Shown here one piece after another: positions 11,978 through 23,190 of a stretch of 64,000 bases of DNA. Source of the stretch: Apostichopus japonicus (taxonomy: Eukaryota; Echinodermata; Holothuroidea; Aspidochirotida; Stichopodidae); the NCBI RefSeq assembly GCF_037975245.1, contig NC_092579.1:9045001-9109000 (forward strand), read 5' to 3'. Every line of letters begins with the position of its first letter. Positions within the stretch are counted from its first letter, which is position 1. The translations under genes and the position numbers were made by a program. The notes under the pieces were generated by a model that did not search any database, had not been told where the DNA came from, and saw nothing but the letters and a program-made list of their open reading frames with translations.

Positions 11978-12070
11978 GTGGCGGAGCTAGGGGTATTGGT
12001 CAGGGGGCCAGAATGGTCTGTAGGGGCGCTTTCAACACTATCTTACCCAGGCTCACACCAGCCTACACCC
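11978..12070. mobile_element. Fragment of a dispersed 'GTGGCGGAGCTAGGGGTATT' repeat
   Basis: GTGGCGGAGCTAGGGGTATT followed by GGTCTGTAGGGGCGCTTTC is found reverse-complemented at 52741-52803, so this is an interspersed repeat and not a gene. Confidence 0.6.
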
Positions 12071-13169
12071 TTGTAATGAAGCTAGTCTGCGTGGTTTTTG
12101 AATTTTCTATGTGCTATTTGCACATAGAGAACACATGTTCTCAAAAGAAGCAATAACAACAAAATGCTCTTTATATACCAGCATGTTTAAGTTGCAAAGC
12201 TCATATGACATAGAACGATTATCATGTTTCTTGTAATATGATTTTTTGTTATTGAAACTTAAGTAACCATGAACAGATCATTTACGTATCCATGCAAGAG
12301 ATTTTAGTTAATGCTGCGCGTAGAGTTGAATCTTTGCCAAATTTTGCAATCAGACAGTTGATTATGTTAATTTTTGGGAGCTTTCAACTATTTTTACATG
12401 TTGAGGGAGTTGGGTGAAAATTCCTAAGTCGACCAATGCTTTTTTGTACATGCATCTTAGAAACTAAAAAGGAAATTATTTAAATTTTCGTAAGCATGCA
12501 CCTTTAAGAGATAGTACCTTGATACCTTGCCATCCATAACTGGACACAAAGGATAAAATATCGTGACTGTAGTTCACTATTCATGCATGATTGTAGATGC
12601 TCGGGAAACCCTCTTAAGTGTTGAAATAAAAGGTTGAATTCATCAAATATTCTGAATTATTTGTGTTGTCATTCCTCTTTGTTGTCTCTTAAATGTGCTT
12701 TTCTGTTGTGATCTACTTAAAGAACAAGGAATCAAGCTGCTTTTAATAATTAACGTATGAAACTCTTATGAACGGGTGCTATGTTGAAATCGCTGGCAAA
12801 ATTGTACATAAAAATTTTGTAGTTGCGTTACATGCTGATCATGTAAAACTTTACAAAACAGCAGTTAAGTAAATTCAAGTAAATTTTACTTAAATGCTTT
12901 AGTGTTCTTATTTGACATGAACATCAAGTAAAATTTTAACCTTCGTACAACATTTTCTGAATGTATGTAGTTTCAAAAGCAAGACAAGCATGATTCCTGC
13001 CACGTTGGCAGTACATCTAATGAAAAGAGTTTCCTTCAGGCATATGTACAGTTTTTGTTAATAAAAAACATTCAAAAGTAAAATCTGAAATATAAAATTT
13101 TCGGACTAGCTTTTTAATATGATATAAGAACAATCAGTGACGATGCTGTGCATGATCGTATGCATTTCT
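12071..13169. other. Intergenic; no gene seen
   Basis: AT-rich sequence with stop codons in all frames. No repeats within the window were recognised apart from short A/T runs. Confidence 0.4.
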
Positions 13170-13510
13170 GGTTTTCATACCCCCCCCCAGCCCCACATTT
13201 TTAGGTTTTAAGCTTATTTTTTGTTCAAAATTGGATAAATTCACTTCAAAACATACCCTTAATGTTGCACAAAAATTTCATCTATGGACAACCAATATAG
13301 AAAAATCTCCTTCAACCCCTAACAGACCGGTCAAAATTGCACTAGTAGAGGGAAGTATGGAGAAGAATGTTGGTGAGGGAAGTTTAGAAAATTCAGACAC
13401 AGTTAAGTTATTGGTGTACAAATATTGAAACCTCTTATAACAGCTACTATAAAACTTCGTTGAAGGAAATGAAAATATACCAGATATTTCTGGAACCGAA
13501 CACTACGCAC
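13170..13510 (+). repeat. Dispersed repeat, inverted relative to 22535-22870
   Basis: The stretch running from AGCCCCACATTTTTAGGTTT through CTCCTTCAACCCCTAACAGA to ATACCAGATATTTC aligns over more than 300 bp with the reverse complement of 22535-22870, with scattered substitutions. The 65-codon frame inside it is not conserved as protein. Confidence 0.75.
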
Positions 13511-13649
13511 ATCTACAGTTTGGAGGCTGTTCATCCCGGAACGCCATTTTTCATGCTCACTGATATGATGTGATATCTGTTTGCTTTAAAAATTCGAATA
13601 ATTGATATGAGACTGAAATAAATAACTATTATATGTTTATTGTGCAATG

Positions 13650-14180
13650 CTCCACCAGTGGCGTAACGATGAGCCTGGGGGTGGCTCCTGGCCCAGAGGG
13701 GCCCCCATTAGGAGGCCTAGCAAGGGTGTCCGCAGAAATGTAGTACAAGGGGGATCAGTAGGTCATATAGGTGTAACACACTACTTGATACTATCTAAGC
13801 GGAGCGCCACCATCGGTTGGCGCGGAGCGCGCGACGATTTTTTGGCCAAAAAATACTCCTAGATCGTCGGAAAAGACACTTCCCGTTCAGGCTGCATTTA
13901 CACATCGGTTATTTTGAGATCTCATGTCTTAGGATTTTGACTTTCAGTAATGCATTATGGGTCAGTATGCAATGAACATAACTGGAGAACTGTTGGCTGG
14001 GGGGAAATCATTGAAATGTCAAATGCTTAACTTTTTTTTTTAATTTTCCAGGGGTGAGCAAGTGCCCCCCCCCCCCCTACTGTTTGGAGTATAATGGAGA
14101 CTACTGCACAAATACAGTTATCAAACCTAAGCATAGGGCCCATAGGAGCCCATAGGAATTGCGCCCCACATTCTTTTCAT
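13650..14180 (-). mobile_element. hAT-like MITE cluster containing the GCGCCAACC core
   Basis: It opens with AGTGGCGTAACGATGAGCC, then at 13795-13870 contains the family core reversed (CTATCTAAGCGGAGCGCCAC, CATCGGTTGGCGCGGAGCG). A C run sits near 14065. Ends and target duplication could not be fixed. Confidence 0.55.
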
Positions 14181-14525
14181 TTCGAAAGACGCACAGTTTC
14201 AAGTTCATTACACACTGAAGGCTTCGATTCTCTATATCTGCTTTCAGTTTAGGGAAGATCTCTAGATTTTCATCTCTAGATATGGCTAGATACTGCTAGA
14301 TGTTCATACAGTGCAGTGCCCTTTGGATTTTTTCGGGGCCTGATCTTGGGAAATTGCAAAGTCGGGAGTGGTCACACTCCATGTAGGTCAGTGCACGACC
14401 TCCAGACGTCATTAATACACAACCCAATCACTTGTTATCGATGAAGTGGTGTGTTGCCGGATTTTGTCAAGAGGTCTTGGTACTACGGGCAAAGGTCATT
14501 AATTCAGTTTCGTAACTCATCGGGC

Positions 14526-14830
14526 AGTGATGAGAGGGGTTGGGCGTAAGGTTGTGGGCGCGCGTTTTCATGCACATTGGAACAATCTCAAGAAGTGGTG
14601 GGTTCGTCCTTTTCTCCTTTTTTCTCTTTCTTCTTTTTCTTTCCCGTCCTTCCTCTCCTTCCTCCTCTTTTCCCCCTCTTTTTTCCCTTTTCCTTCTCTT
14701 TTTTTCCCTCTCCTCTTTTTCTTACCCGGGGGGCGCGCGCCCCCAACGCCCCCCCTGGATACGCGCCTGGTATTTTTGAGGGCGGTATACTACTTTCGGT
14801 AGACAGAGTACATGATACCGAAAAATGACA
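14526..14830 (-). mobile_element. hAT-like MITE fragment, pyrimidine-rich, ending GGATACGCGCCTG
   Basis: A CTTTTTCTT/CCTCC-rich tract is followed by GGGGGGCGCGCGCCCCC and CCCTGGATACGCGCCTG, the reverse complement of the start of 11552 and 20674. The Ser/Phe-rich open frames are not genes. Confidence 0.6.
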
Positions 14831-15231
14831 GAGCTGTTTTAGTTGCTCCACACGGGGGAGGGGGGGGGGGGGGGAAACATGTGGGTAGAATGCCAGACAC
14901 TGCAGTAATATAAAATATTTCATGCTTTTGATGCCAGTGTTAAATTTGGATATTCCATCTCGAACTTTTCCATTTATGCTTTAGAATGCGCTAAAGTAAA
15001 GTTGAAAAAGCAGGGGCAGAAAAATTTTATACTCAATACCTACAGTAATACGTTGTTTAGTATCTGTCATATCTCCCCCACGGATGACTGGGGTCAAAAG
15101 GACTCTAGAAGTCACATTATTGTCTCACCAATTTTAGAAAAAAAGATCAAATATGCGTCAGGTAAGGTCGGTACGCCAACCGATCTAAACAGTAGGTCAT
15201 CGGTCTCAATGGCCAACAACATTTTCTTCGG

Positions 15232-15810
15232 GCAGTAGCGTAACCAGTGGAGACAGGGTTTGGACAACCCCCGCCAAATCCCCCCCCCCTTCCCCTCCCG
15301 CTCGCCCCACCTCCCCCAGTGACATTGGTAAGCAAACAATATTGAACGAAAATTACAAAATTGTAAGTTTCAGATAAACCAGTTGCAAATTAATACCAGA
15401 GGATTGCGTCTCAACTTGTATTTTGTCCAATTATATTTGCTTTCTGCCATCGCTACGAGGCCCCGATCCCACCCTCCCTTTCGTCACACACGCTACCTAA
15501 CGAGAAAACTTGCAACCATTTTTTAAAATAATATTTGTATGTTTATAACTTTAAGCAATCATCACAATGTCGGTTAGATAATTTAGCGCATGGAACTGAC
15601 GAATAAACTGTTCAGTTTAGGAAAAGAAACATTCATAAAGTACCTTTACGATGGTTACTAGTACTTTGGAATTGGGCATATTGCAAAAATACCTAAAAAT
15701 GACCAAGCTGGCCGCGCGCAAATATCCCCCACTTCACTCCCACTCAAACTTGCCCTCCCCCCACCCACTTTAACTTTGCCCCAATGAAGATGTCTGGTTA
15801 CGCCACTGCT
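15232..15810. mobile_element. Diverged repeat bounded by GGCAGTAGCGTAACC / GGTTACGCCACTGC
   Basis: The left side is GGGCAGTAGCGTAACCAGTG (15230) and the right side CTGGTTACGCCACTGCTTCG (15795). The boundary sequences are inverted relative to each other, giving an element of about 570 bp with C-rich subterminal tracts. TTCGGG.CAGTAG and CACTGCTTCGGGG also suggest a short flanking repeat, TTCGGG. Confidence 0.5.
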
Positions 15811-17377
15811 TCGGGGGAAATAATGAATAGTTACCTAACTTTAATTGTAAGAACCACGATACAGTTGAGAGTTCACCTCAACTTCTACTTAGGTGACTAA
15901 TAATATATAATAAATAACGATTGACCCTAGTATAATGTTTCAAATTGCTCTTTCTGAGAAAGATTTTTTTTAAACAAGTAACGTGTATCTGATTTGTACT
16001 ATATATTGTATTCCCATTTCTGCCTAAGGTTAATTCCAGTACCTTTCCGATGGCCCTTTCAGAGTGGGAATAACCCATATAACTTGAAGTAGTGACAAAT
16101 ACTGAAGCGACCCATCCAACTGGTGGCGCTTTGCTTGTATGGCAAGATTGCACCGGCGCGTAATACAAACACTACGTCTTTGACATAACTAAAGTGGAAA
16201 AGTTTTACTTAAATCACTCGAAATGGTGATTTCGTGTGCCACATTTGGGTGCCAAAATCGTCAAAAATGTGGCAGATGACTATAGTTTCACAGATAATTC
16301 TTAGAAAGCGATAGTAGAAGCAATTACATAGGAATCTAATTACTTTACTAGTGTCATCAGCTCAGCTGCTGTATTGTTATTAACTAGACCCTGTACTTTA
16401 AGATGCGATATGAGTAAAGCCTTATGACAAAAATTATGACCACCTCATTTTACTTAAAATTGTATCTCTAACGGTAGATCCACATGCCAGAATAACATGG
16501 TATAACGGTCATGATGTGCTGGGCATATCACTAACAACTTAATACTAGAAAAACAGGCTACTACCTACCTTGTAACACTATCATTAAACTGAGAACTGCA
16601 CATACTAAAATGGGAGTATTACAAACAAAAGTACGTGTGTGGGAAGTGGTGGGAGGAGGGAGGGTTGCTTTTACACGGCTTTTTTCAGGTACAACTTTGA
16701 CATTTGACTAGAGCACTAAAATACTACAAGCAAGAAAAATGTTTGCCGGAAAATTACACTTTCCAAACAACAAAAGTTGCAAAAAGACTCTAATGTTTTA
16801 GTTGTAGAAAGATCCGTCCTGCCATATGCATAGTACAATTAACCCATTCATCTGAGTTTTAGAAGTGCACAGTAAATAGTGTGCTTTAGTTTCTTCAGTA
16901 GCGTACTGTAGTTCTTAACGTCAATTTGGATGTAAACAGGGTTTGGCATATGATTGAATTATTATATAGGATTGGCTACACAAGGAAATATAAAATTATC
17001 TAACCCCTCTAGTATGTGCCAACGAATTTATTGCAAGTCTTATACCATCGAACAGTTAAAACAGGAAGCTTAACTCAGAAGTATATCTGAACAACAGTCC
17101 TGCAACAGGCATTTGTATGGGGCAGTAAGAGACATTTGCGAGCGCTCACTGTTATGCCGATATCTGTTTACAGACATTACCTCATACAATCTCATAAAAG
17201 ACACGATCGTAACACTTAAAGGGAAAGTACATCATAGCATCACTACAACTGATCTATCAGCTTTAATATAGCGGCTGATGTATGATATATTTACAAGGAT
17301 ATTTTTTTTTTAATATGTGGTATGCCAATGATATTAATTTCTTTAATATACTTGTAGACACAACATCACCATTCAAG
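15811..17377. other. Intergenic, upstream of the secreted deaminase-like gene
   Basis: No gene is supported. The open frame at 15878-16168 on - has no domain. An A/T-rich stretch with no clear TATA motif precedes the gene; a 5' UTR intron ending near TTGTAG at 17357 is possible but unproven. Confidence 0.35.
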
Positions 17378-18946
17378 ATGTACTATAGCCGAGAAGTCAC
17401 TCTATTGTTGGTTCTACTTCTGGTGTGTTTCCAACTTCAAAGAAATGCTGCAGTGGATGAGAATGATATGGCCAATTTTATCTATTCAAGAATACCGGAA
17501 CTACGATGGCAAGCCCGACCAGGAGGAAGAGAGCAGTTTGCTGCATTGATCTTCCTTGACCAAACAGAAGTGCATGACATGCAACGGTTTCAGTTCAATC
17601 CTCACAATGACGACGGAACGCCAGTTGTTAACAACATATATTCTTATACACCAGCACAGCCAATGAACTATGTTGTCGCTCGACCGGAGCGACCAGATCA
17701 TGCAGAGAAGATCATACTTGAACAGCTACCAAACATGTGGAACAATTACCGAGAGACTCGCGGTACACCTGCATTGATATTATTGTTTACTCGCCTTTAC
17801 CCGTGCACGGTAGAAACACCTGGTAGGACTCGACGATGTGCTGAAAATATCAGAGCAGTTCTTAGAGAGGCACCATACAATGTTACCGATAAAGTTCTTA
17901 GCTATAATAGCGACGATCGAATAATTGCACCGGACTTTGATCATCAAAATGATGAGTTTCTGATGGCCGGGATACCGATACAGGCATTGCCAATGAATGG
18001 TTGTTTCAATACTCATATGAAACGTTCCGTTGAAGACGAATTGGTAGAACATTTCCCAGGTACGTGCACTGAACCCACTTATATTCAATCATATCAAGGG
18101 TGTATTCTTCAGAGGCTCGGGGACGACGCATTCACTTGCATAAAACACGATGCGGTTGAGCGACAGAAGGCTTATCTGATGAATATTTTGGTAGACCGAT
18201 GTTTATTTAATAATCAAAGAGACACCTGCTTCATGAACACTTTCCTGCAGAACACCGGAAATGCGTGTTATTCGCTCCAGAAACAGATCTTTGTGGATAA
18301 GCTTAAATCATCCCTCAGCGTTTGTAGCTTGAAACCAATAAGTCAACCCTGTCAAGAATCCCGCCATTTCGATGTAAACATCGCTCTTATGACCTCTGCC
18401 GATCAACGCACAAATTACACACCACCTGAACAGTTTGGCTGCTTTAACGAACGACACACTGGCCTCCTTTGCTCTAACATAGATGACAGATATCTAACAG
18501 CAGGAAATTCACTCTGCAGAAGTGGCCATCCCTGTGGGTATTATGATGAAAAAGAGTATTCCTGGTGCTACACGACCACCAACAATTACTGGGACTATTG
18601 TTGCAGTGGCAGCTGCGGTTACCATGGATACGATTACCTTTGGTGCGAATCTGGAAACACGTGGCAGTATTGTGGAAAAGGAGGGTCAATAGCAACTGGA
18701 TACAGAACCAACATGCAACCAAATCCGTGTCTGGTAGAACATCAGTGTGGACTTCACTATGACTACAGCTCTTTAAACAACTACTATTGGTGTTTTATCG
18801 ATGCTTACGAGAATTGGGATTACTGCTGCAGTCCCGAACCGGACGACAATGAATGTACTTACAATGGAGGTACAAGTTACAAATGGTGTAAAATTTCATA
18901 TTTCAAAACAGGTGCATTTAGCGATTGGGTAAAATGTAACTATTAA
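17378..18946 (+). CDS. Secreted deaminase-like protein with four C-terminal WC/YC modules
   Basis: One uninterrupted 522-residue frame. I start at the Met at 17378, not the in-frame Met at 17282, because it gives a signal peptide (MYYSREVTLLLVLLLVCFQL). Residues 51-60 and 96-102 look like two beta strands, then HAE at 108-110, a strand LILLFTRLY at 133-141, PC at 142-143 and C at 154. This is the order of zinc ligands and catalytic Glu in the cytidine-deaminase superfamily, though the PC-C spacing is long. Residues 209-330 are a Cys-rich linker. Residues 380-520 hold four modules of the form C...Y.WC....W.YC(C). Deaminase activity is inference; it could be a non-catalytic fold or a chance motif set. 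All of it lies in the secretory route, so nuclear DNA/RNA editing is not expected. It is intact, with no frameshift. Confidence 0.8.
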   Translation: MYYSREVTLLLVLLLVCFQLQRNAAVDENDMANFIYSRIPELRWQARPGGREQFAALIFLDQTEVHDMQRFQFNPHNDDGTPVVNNIYSYTPAQPMNYVVARPERPDHAEKIILEQLPNMWNNYRETRGTPALILLFTRLYPCTVETPGRTRRCAENIRAVLREAPYNVTDKVLSYNSDDRIIAPDFDHQNDEFLMAGIPIQALPMNGCFNTHMKRSVEDELVEHFPGTCTEPTYIQSYQGCILQRLGDDAFTCIKHDAVERQKAYLMNILVDRCLFNNQRDTCFMNTFLQNTGNACYSLQKQIFVDKLKSSLSVCSLKPISQPCQESRHFDVNIALMTSADQRTNYTPPEQFGCFNERHTGLLCSNIDDRYLTAGNSLCRSGHPCGYYDEKEYSWCYTTTNNYWDYCCSGSCGYHGYDYLWCESGNTWQYCGKGGSIATGYRTNMQPNPCLVEHQCGLHYDYSSLNNYYWCFIDAYENWDYCCSPEPDDNECTYNGGTSYKWCKISYFKTGAFSDWVKCNY

Positions 18947-20055
18947 CTCTTATTGGAATATTTTCTTAAAACTTCGGTAATACTTAAGTCAATGATGGCA
19001 TTGAGACTCGTAAAGTAAAAACAATGTTCCACCAAAATGTCTACCAAAAATCACAACGGGAACAATTCAATTAAACTTCAAGATGAACGAATTCAATCTT
19101 TGAGATTCTAGGTAATCTAGGTTAAGTACATGTGATGCACCGTAATTGATGTATTATGCTAATAGTAGGCTCAGTAACTATGTAAGGCTTATTTTATCAT
19201 ATATAAATTGCTTACTTCAATTAAAAGTTGTATATAAAACTTTAAATAAATAATAAAAAAGACTTTTTCAAATATTACATTGATTTTGATTTTAGATCTA
19301 AATTTGTAGCATGATACCAAGTTTGATAATTGTTTGGGCCATTTTGACGTAAAAATATATATGTAAAAGAAGTATTTGTTTTTGTAGAAGTAAGGCATTT
19401 CCATTTCTCTGTAACCGCACTTAGACGAGTGAGGCTTCATTGTCTCTAAGTAATAAAAACTCCGTTTACTTAGAGTACATAAATGTTTCTTTTTTCGTAA
19501 TTCTATTTACAACATTTGTAATAAAAAAAATTGTAATACGTAAAACTTGATTTTTTTTTTTTGGGGGGGGGAGGGGCACGATCTCGTTTACCCATAAAAA
19601 CCAGGGTTATTTAAAAATTTCCATTAAACAGCATCTATCCGTGGTGTCCCTGCATTAATTCCGCCCTGATCGTCCATTCCAGTTAGAGACAAACACGATA
19701 ATAAAATATTTCCGCAAATTGTCCTCTTTAGTAGCAATTACAATTACGGAAATTAATGTTTAGCAATCCTTAATTCAGAATTAATCTCTGGTAAATGTAA
19801 ATGTAATAGTTTGTGTCATGGTTGCCGCTTTTAGAGACACTGTGTTAAAGTAAGTTGGCCTGACGTTTTTTATTATTATTATTTATGTCCGATTAGTATG
19901 GTACGTGTTTGGTTTATCTGCTTCTTGATGCATATACAGATACAACAATGAAAATACACGATACGGCCTGCTTTATACTGTATCAAACAGAACAATGCAT
20001 CCAATTGGTTTATTGTAGAGAATTTGTGAAACCGCAATGAACAACCCTCATCTGT
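18947..20055. other. 3' flank of the secreted protein gene; intergenic
   Basis: AT-rich, no gene. A G-run repeat fragment sits near 19563. Short frames such as 19189-19440 on - are low-complexity. Confidence 0.4.
19245..19250 (+). promoter_or_regulatory. Possible polyadenylation signal AATAAA
   Basis: AATAAA lies 299 bp past the stop codon of the secreted protein gene, followed by more A-rich sequence. In AT-rich DNA this hexamer is common, so the assignment is weak. Confidence 0.2.
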
Positions 20056-20091
20056 TGATCAGGGAGGTGATATTTTAGACCTCCCTGATCA
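20056..20091. repeat. Perfect 13-bp hairpin
   Basis: TGATCAGGGAGGT, a 10-nt spacer, ACCTCCCTGATCA. It stands 134 bp before a longer hairpin at 20225. Confidence 0.9.
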
Positions 20092-20224
20092 GTCGCTATT
20101 TATCCTCCAATCAAACGACAGCAAAACCAGCATGAAACAAACGCGCTTGTTTTCAAACGCGGTCAAAGCTGCTAACATGACAACAGGAGGGTTAATAATG
20201 TGACCGCGAATAGCGTACGAAATG

Positions 20225-20296
20225 CACAGGCACTCGTAACGTTATGGACTCCGTGTTTATATACTATACACCTACATAACGTTACGAGTGCCTGTG
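20225..20296. repeat. Perfect 22-bp inverted repeat with 28-nt loop
   Basis: The 22-nt arm at 20225-20246 (starting CACAGGCACTCG, ending AACGTTATG) is exactly reverse-complemented at 20275-20296. It may be a MITE centre or a structured transcript; no coding frame spans it. Confidence 0.9.
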
Positions 20297-20673
20297 ACGA
20301 AATGTATGGCTGACTAATACTATATACGTTTGAAAGTAATAGTAACTCTTACTGAATGAGCGTCTGCTTTCTTAATGTTCTTTGTTTTCTTTTCACACGG
20401 GGAGGTTGTTTGCTCCTTTGATAATTTTCGCACACGTATCAGCGTTTGCTATACATTCTCTTATACCCAATTATGGGAGTATATGAACTGGAAAATTTCC
20501 AAAAGGATGGCGATCCTCCTGCGTTGGTGTGCTTCCTAGCTAATTACTAGTTAAATCAGGGAGTTGTAACTCACTTGTTAAACAATCTGGCTATAGGTCG
20601 GGTGGTGAGCATGAAATGATGGGTTAATGCCTAGAAAGCCACAGTTTTAGGGTAACATTAACAGCTCATATCA

Positions 20674-20935
20674 GGCGCGTATCCAGGGGGGCGTTGGGGG
20701 CGCCCGCCCCCCGGGTAAGGAAAAGAGGAGAGAAAAAAAGAGAAGAAAAAAGGGAAAAGGAGGGGGAAAAAAGAAAAGAAGGAGAGAAAGGAAGGGAAAG
20801 AAAAAGAAAAAGAAAAAAAGAGAGAAAAAGGAGGGAGTAGAAGATAGCCAAGACCTCGGGAAGAGAAAGAGGAACAGTGACACCATTACAGCGCTGATCC
20901 CTATTATATACACAGGGTAGCCAGTGACAGATCAA
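20674..20935. mobile_element. hAT-like MITE fragment, same unit as 11552-11830
   Basis: It starts CAGGCGCGTATCCAGGGG, followed by CGCCCGCCCCCCGGG, a GAAAAG/GGAGGG purine tract and then the same GCTGATCCCTA.TATATACAC and GGGTAGCCAGTGAC sequence as at 11760-11800. Confidence 0.65.
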
Positions 20936-22054
20936 GGATTATGGAGGGCAAGGGCGGCGGAAAGCACTTTTAATCTGGGGGGGCACCGACATCAAAGGGC
21001 ACTTTGCAGAAATTCGATTGGACTGATGTAGCCTGATATTTAGTACCCTTTATAACTCTTATTGTACTATCTTATTTGCGTATACACATCACTCCATCAA
21101 CGCCCCCCCCCCCCCTCAAGGAAAATATGCATACTAGCACTGCAATATCCAATGTGCAAATTGGGAAACAAGGAACAAGTTTTCTATTGAGACAAATGAG
21201 ATGAAATCATGCTAGTTGCTAATGTAGGAATCTTCCGAATTAGAGTTTATTTCTTGTTAATATCTTAACAAATTGTTTCCATTCGAAATAGCTTTGAGTT
21301 TGACCCACATAAATTCATTAAAAGTCAGGGGCGTAGCCAGGATTTGCTAAGTTGTATGCACGACTATCTGAGCGGAGCGCCACCATCAGTTGGCGCGGAA
21401 CGTACAAGAAAATTTTTGGTTTTACAAACCCCTCAGATGGCCGGAAACGGCCCTTCCCGAGTGTTCATTCTGGTTCCCTGGCCTCTTGCTAACTTCAGAC
21501 ACCTCAATTTTTATGTAGAAAAAGGGCATATTTTTAACCCTGAGGAAAAGTGGGGGGCACGTGCCCCCTGTGCCCCCCGGTTCCGCCGCCCTTGACGGAG
21601 GGGGTGTGCGCCTCACCCTACCCCTTACACCGACAACTCCAGTTTTGACGTTTTTTCCCTCTCTCACTAATGTATCTACATAAATACTATATATGGTCTA
21701 TCATAACGCGTGTGTGTGTATGGACGCGGACGCACAATTGTACAATTGTGCTATATGGAACCAACTGTGGCTGGTCTTGAACTCGACCGAGTCGTCGGGG
21801 AACATGACGCATCTCGGGAAGGGGGCGACCCCCCCCCCCCGAGAAAACTTCTTTATGACATCGCTAGTAATTTCAAAATAGACAATGCTTAGATGCAACT
21901 TACAAGGCCTGGGAAGTGTCATTTCCAGCGATCTGGGAGGTATTTTCGCCCAAAATTTTTCTTGTACGCTTCGCGCCAACTCATGGTGGCGCTTTGCTTA
22001 GATAGTTTGCCTACAGGCTTCGCCCCTCCCTTGGCAATTACTCACTACACGCCT
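20936..22054. mobile_element. Cluster of nested hAT-like MITE fragments
   Basis: Contains a CAGGGGCGTAGCCAGG end at 21326, the GCGCCAACC core reversed at 21355-21470, a GGGGGGCACGTGCCCCC palindrome near 21550, and the forward core at 21893-22010 (CTTCGCGCCAACTCATGG). Fragmentation prevents assigning clean ends. Confidence 0.55.
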
Positions 22055-22429
22055 GTTCGAATTTGTAAAGCAAACTGCAGATATAACATCATATCAGTGA
22101 GCATTGAAATGCATGTTCCACGATGAACAGGCTCAAAAACTGTCTATGTGTGTAGTCAAAGGCGTAGGAGCCCAATTGCACGTTCAACATACCGATGTCA
22201 ATATCATATAAGCAAGCATCGGTCATTACATTGCATGGCATCGTGTTCCGCACGGTCCGTGAAAGTTGCACAGTATACCGCCGGATGCTAATGTAAACAA
22301 CCAAATGTCTTATGTAGATGGAGAAAAAGCATACAGATCCATTTATGTCAAAACTCTCTTTTACAGTAGTATATAATGTCGGCCAAGCTTAGAACTTTAT
22401 TTTAATTACCAAGGAGATCATTTTTAACC

Positions 22430-22510
22430 TATTCATTGCTATTTATTTTTTTTTGCGGGGGGGGGGGGGGGCTGCAGCCCCGCCTCCTACGGGACCTACG
22501 TCTATGTGTG
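22430..22510. mobile_element. G-run repeat fragment with CCCCGCCTCCTACGGGACCT
   Basis: A run of about 16 G followed by a C-rich segment resembles the subterminal part of the MITEs in this window. Short remnant. Confidence 0.35.
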
Positions 22511-22534
22511 TAGTGTTCGCTTTCGATATACCAG

Positions 22535-22870
22535 AGATATCGGAAATATCTGCTATTTTTCATATCCTTCAACCAAGTTTTATAATAGCCATTATAAGAG
22601 GTTTTAATATTTCTACACCAATAAATTAACTGTGTCGGAATTTTAGAAAATTTCCTCACCAACATTCTTCATCATACTTTCCTCTACTCGTGCAATTTTG
22701 ACCGTCTATTAGGGGTTGAAGGAGGCTTTTCTATATTAGTTGTCCATAGATTGAATTTTGTGCAACATTATGGGTATGTTTTGAGGTGATTTTTATTCAC
22801 GAAAAGTGTCATTTTCAAATTCTCAACAAATAATGGGCTTAAGCCTTAAAACCTTGAAAAGTGGGGCTTT
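22535..22870 (-). repeat. Dispersed repeat, inverted partner of 13170-13510
   Basis: Reverse complement aligns with 13170-13510 across more than 300 bp, including CCTCCTTCAACCCCTAA and ATGTTGCACAAAA.TTCA. Confidence 0.75.
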
Positions 22871-22969
22871 CGGATATCGTGGGCCGTGACGTAGAATCAC
22901 CTACAAAAGCAATGATCCATAGGACATGCAATCAGGTCGAACATGATGTGTGACTGATCACAATCTTCA

Positions 22970-23190
22970 AAAAGGTTATGGATGGAAAAAAACTTTTGGG
23001 AAATACTTGGTTCTCAGGCAAAAGTGTACATCTGGTTGCTCATTTTCAAGCCCAAGAAGTGCCATTTCCGGTGATCTGGGGGTTATCAAAACCACAAATT
23101 TTCTTTTACGCTCCGCGCCAACCGATGGTGGCGCTCCGCTTAGATAGTAATTTGCGCCCCCGGGGTCAGAAATTCCTGGATACGCGCCTG
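22970..23190 (+). mobile_element. hAT-like MITE 3' part with GCGCCAACC core
   Basis: CAAGAAGTGCCATTTCCGG, GATCTGGGGGTTATC, CTCCGCGCCAACCGATGG and GCTCCGCTTAGATAGT, ending CTGGATACGCGCCTG at 23189. The start is truncated or diverged. Confidence 0.6.

Noticed and set aside
14527-14923. Ser/Phe/Pro-rich frames and a Lys/Gly-rich reverse frame
   Set aside because: Pyrimidine tract of a MITE.
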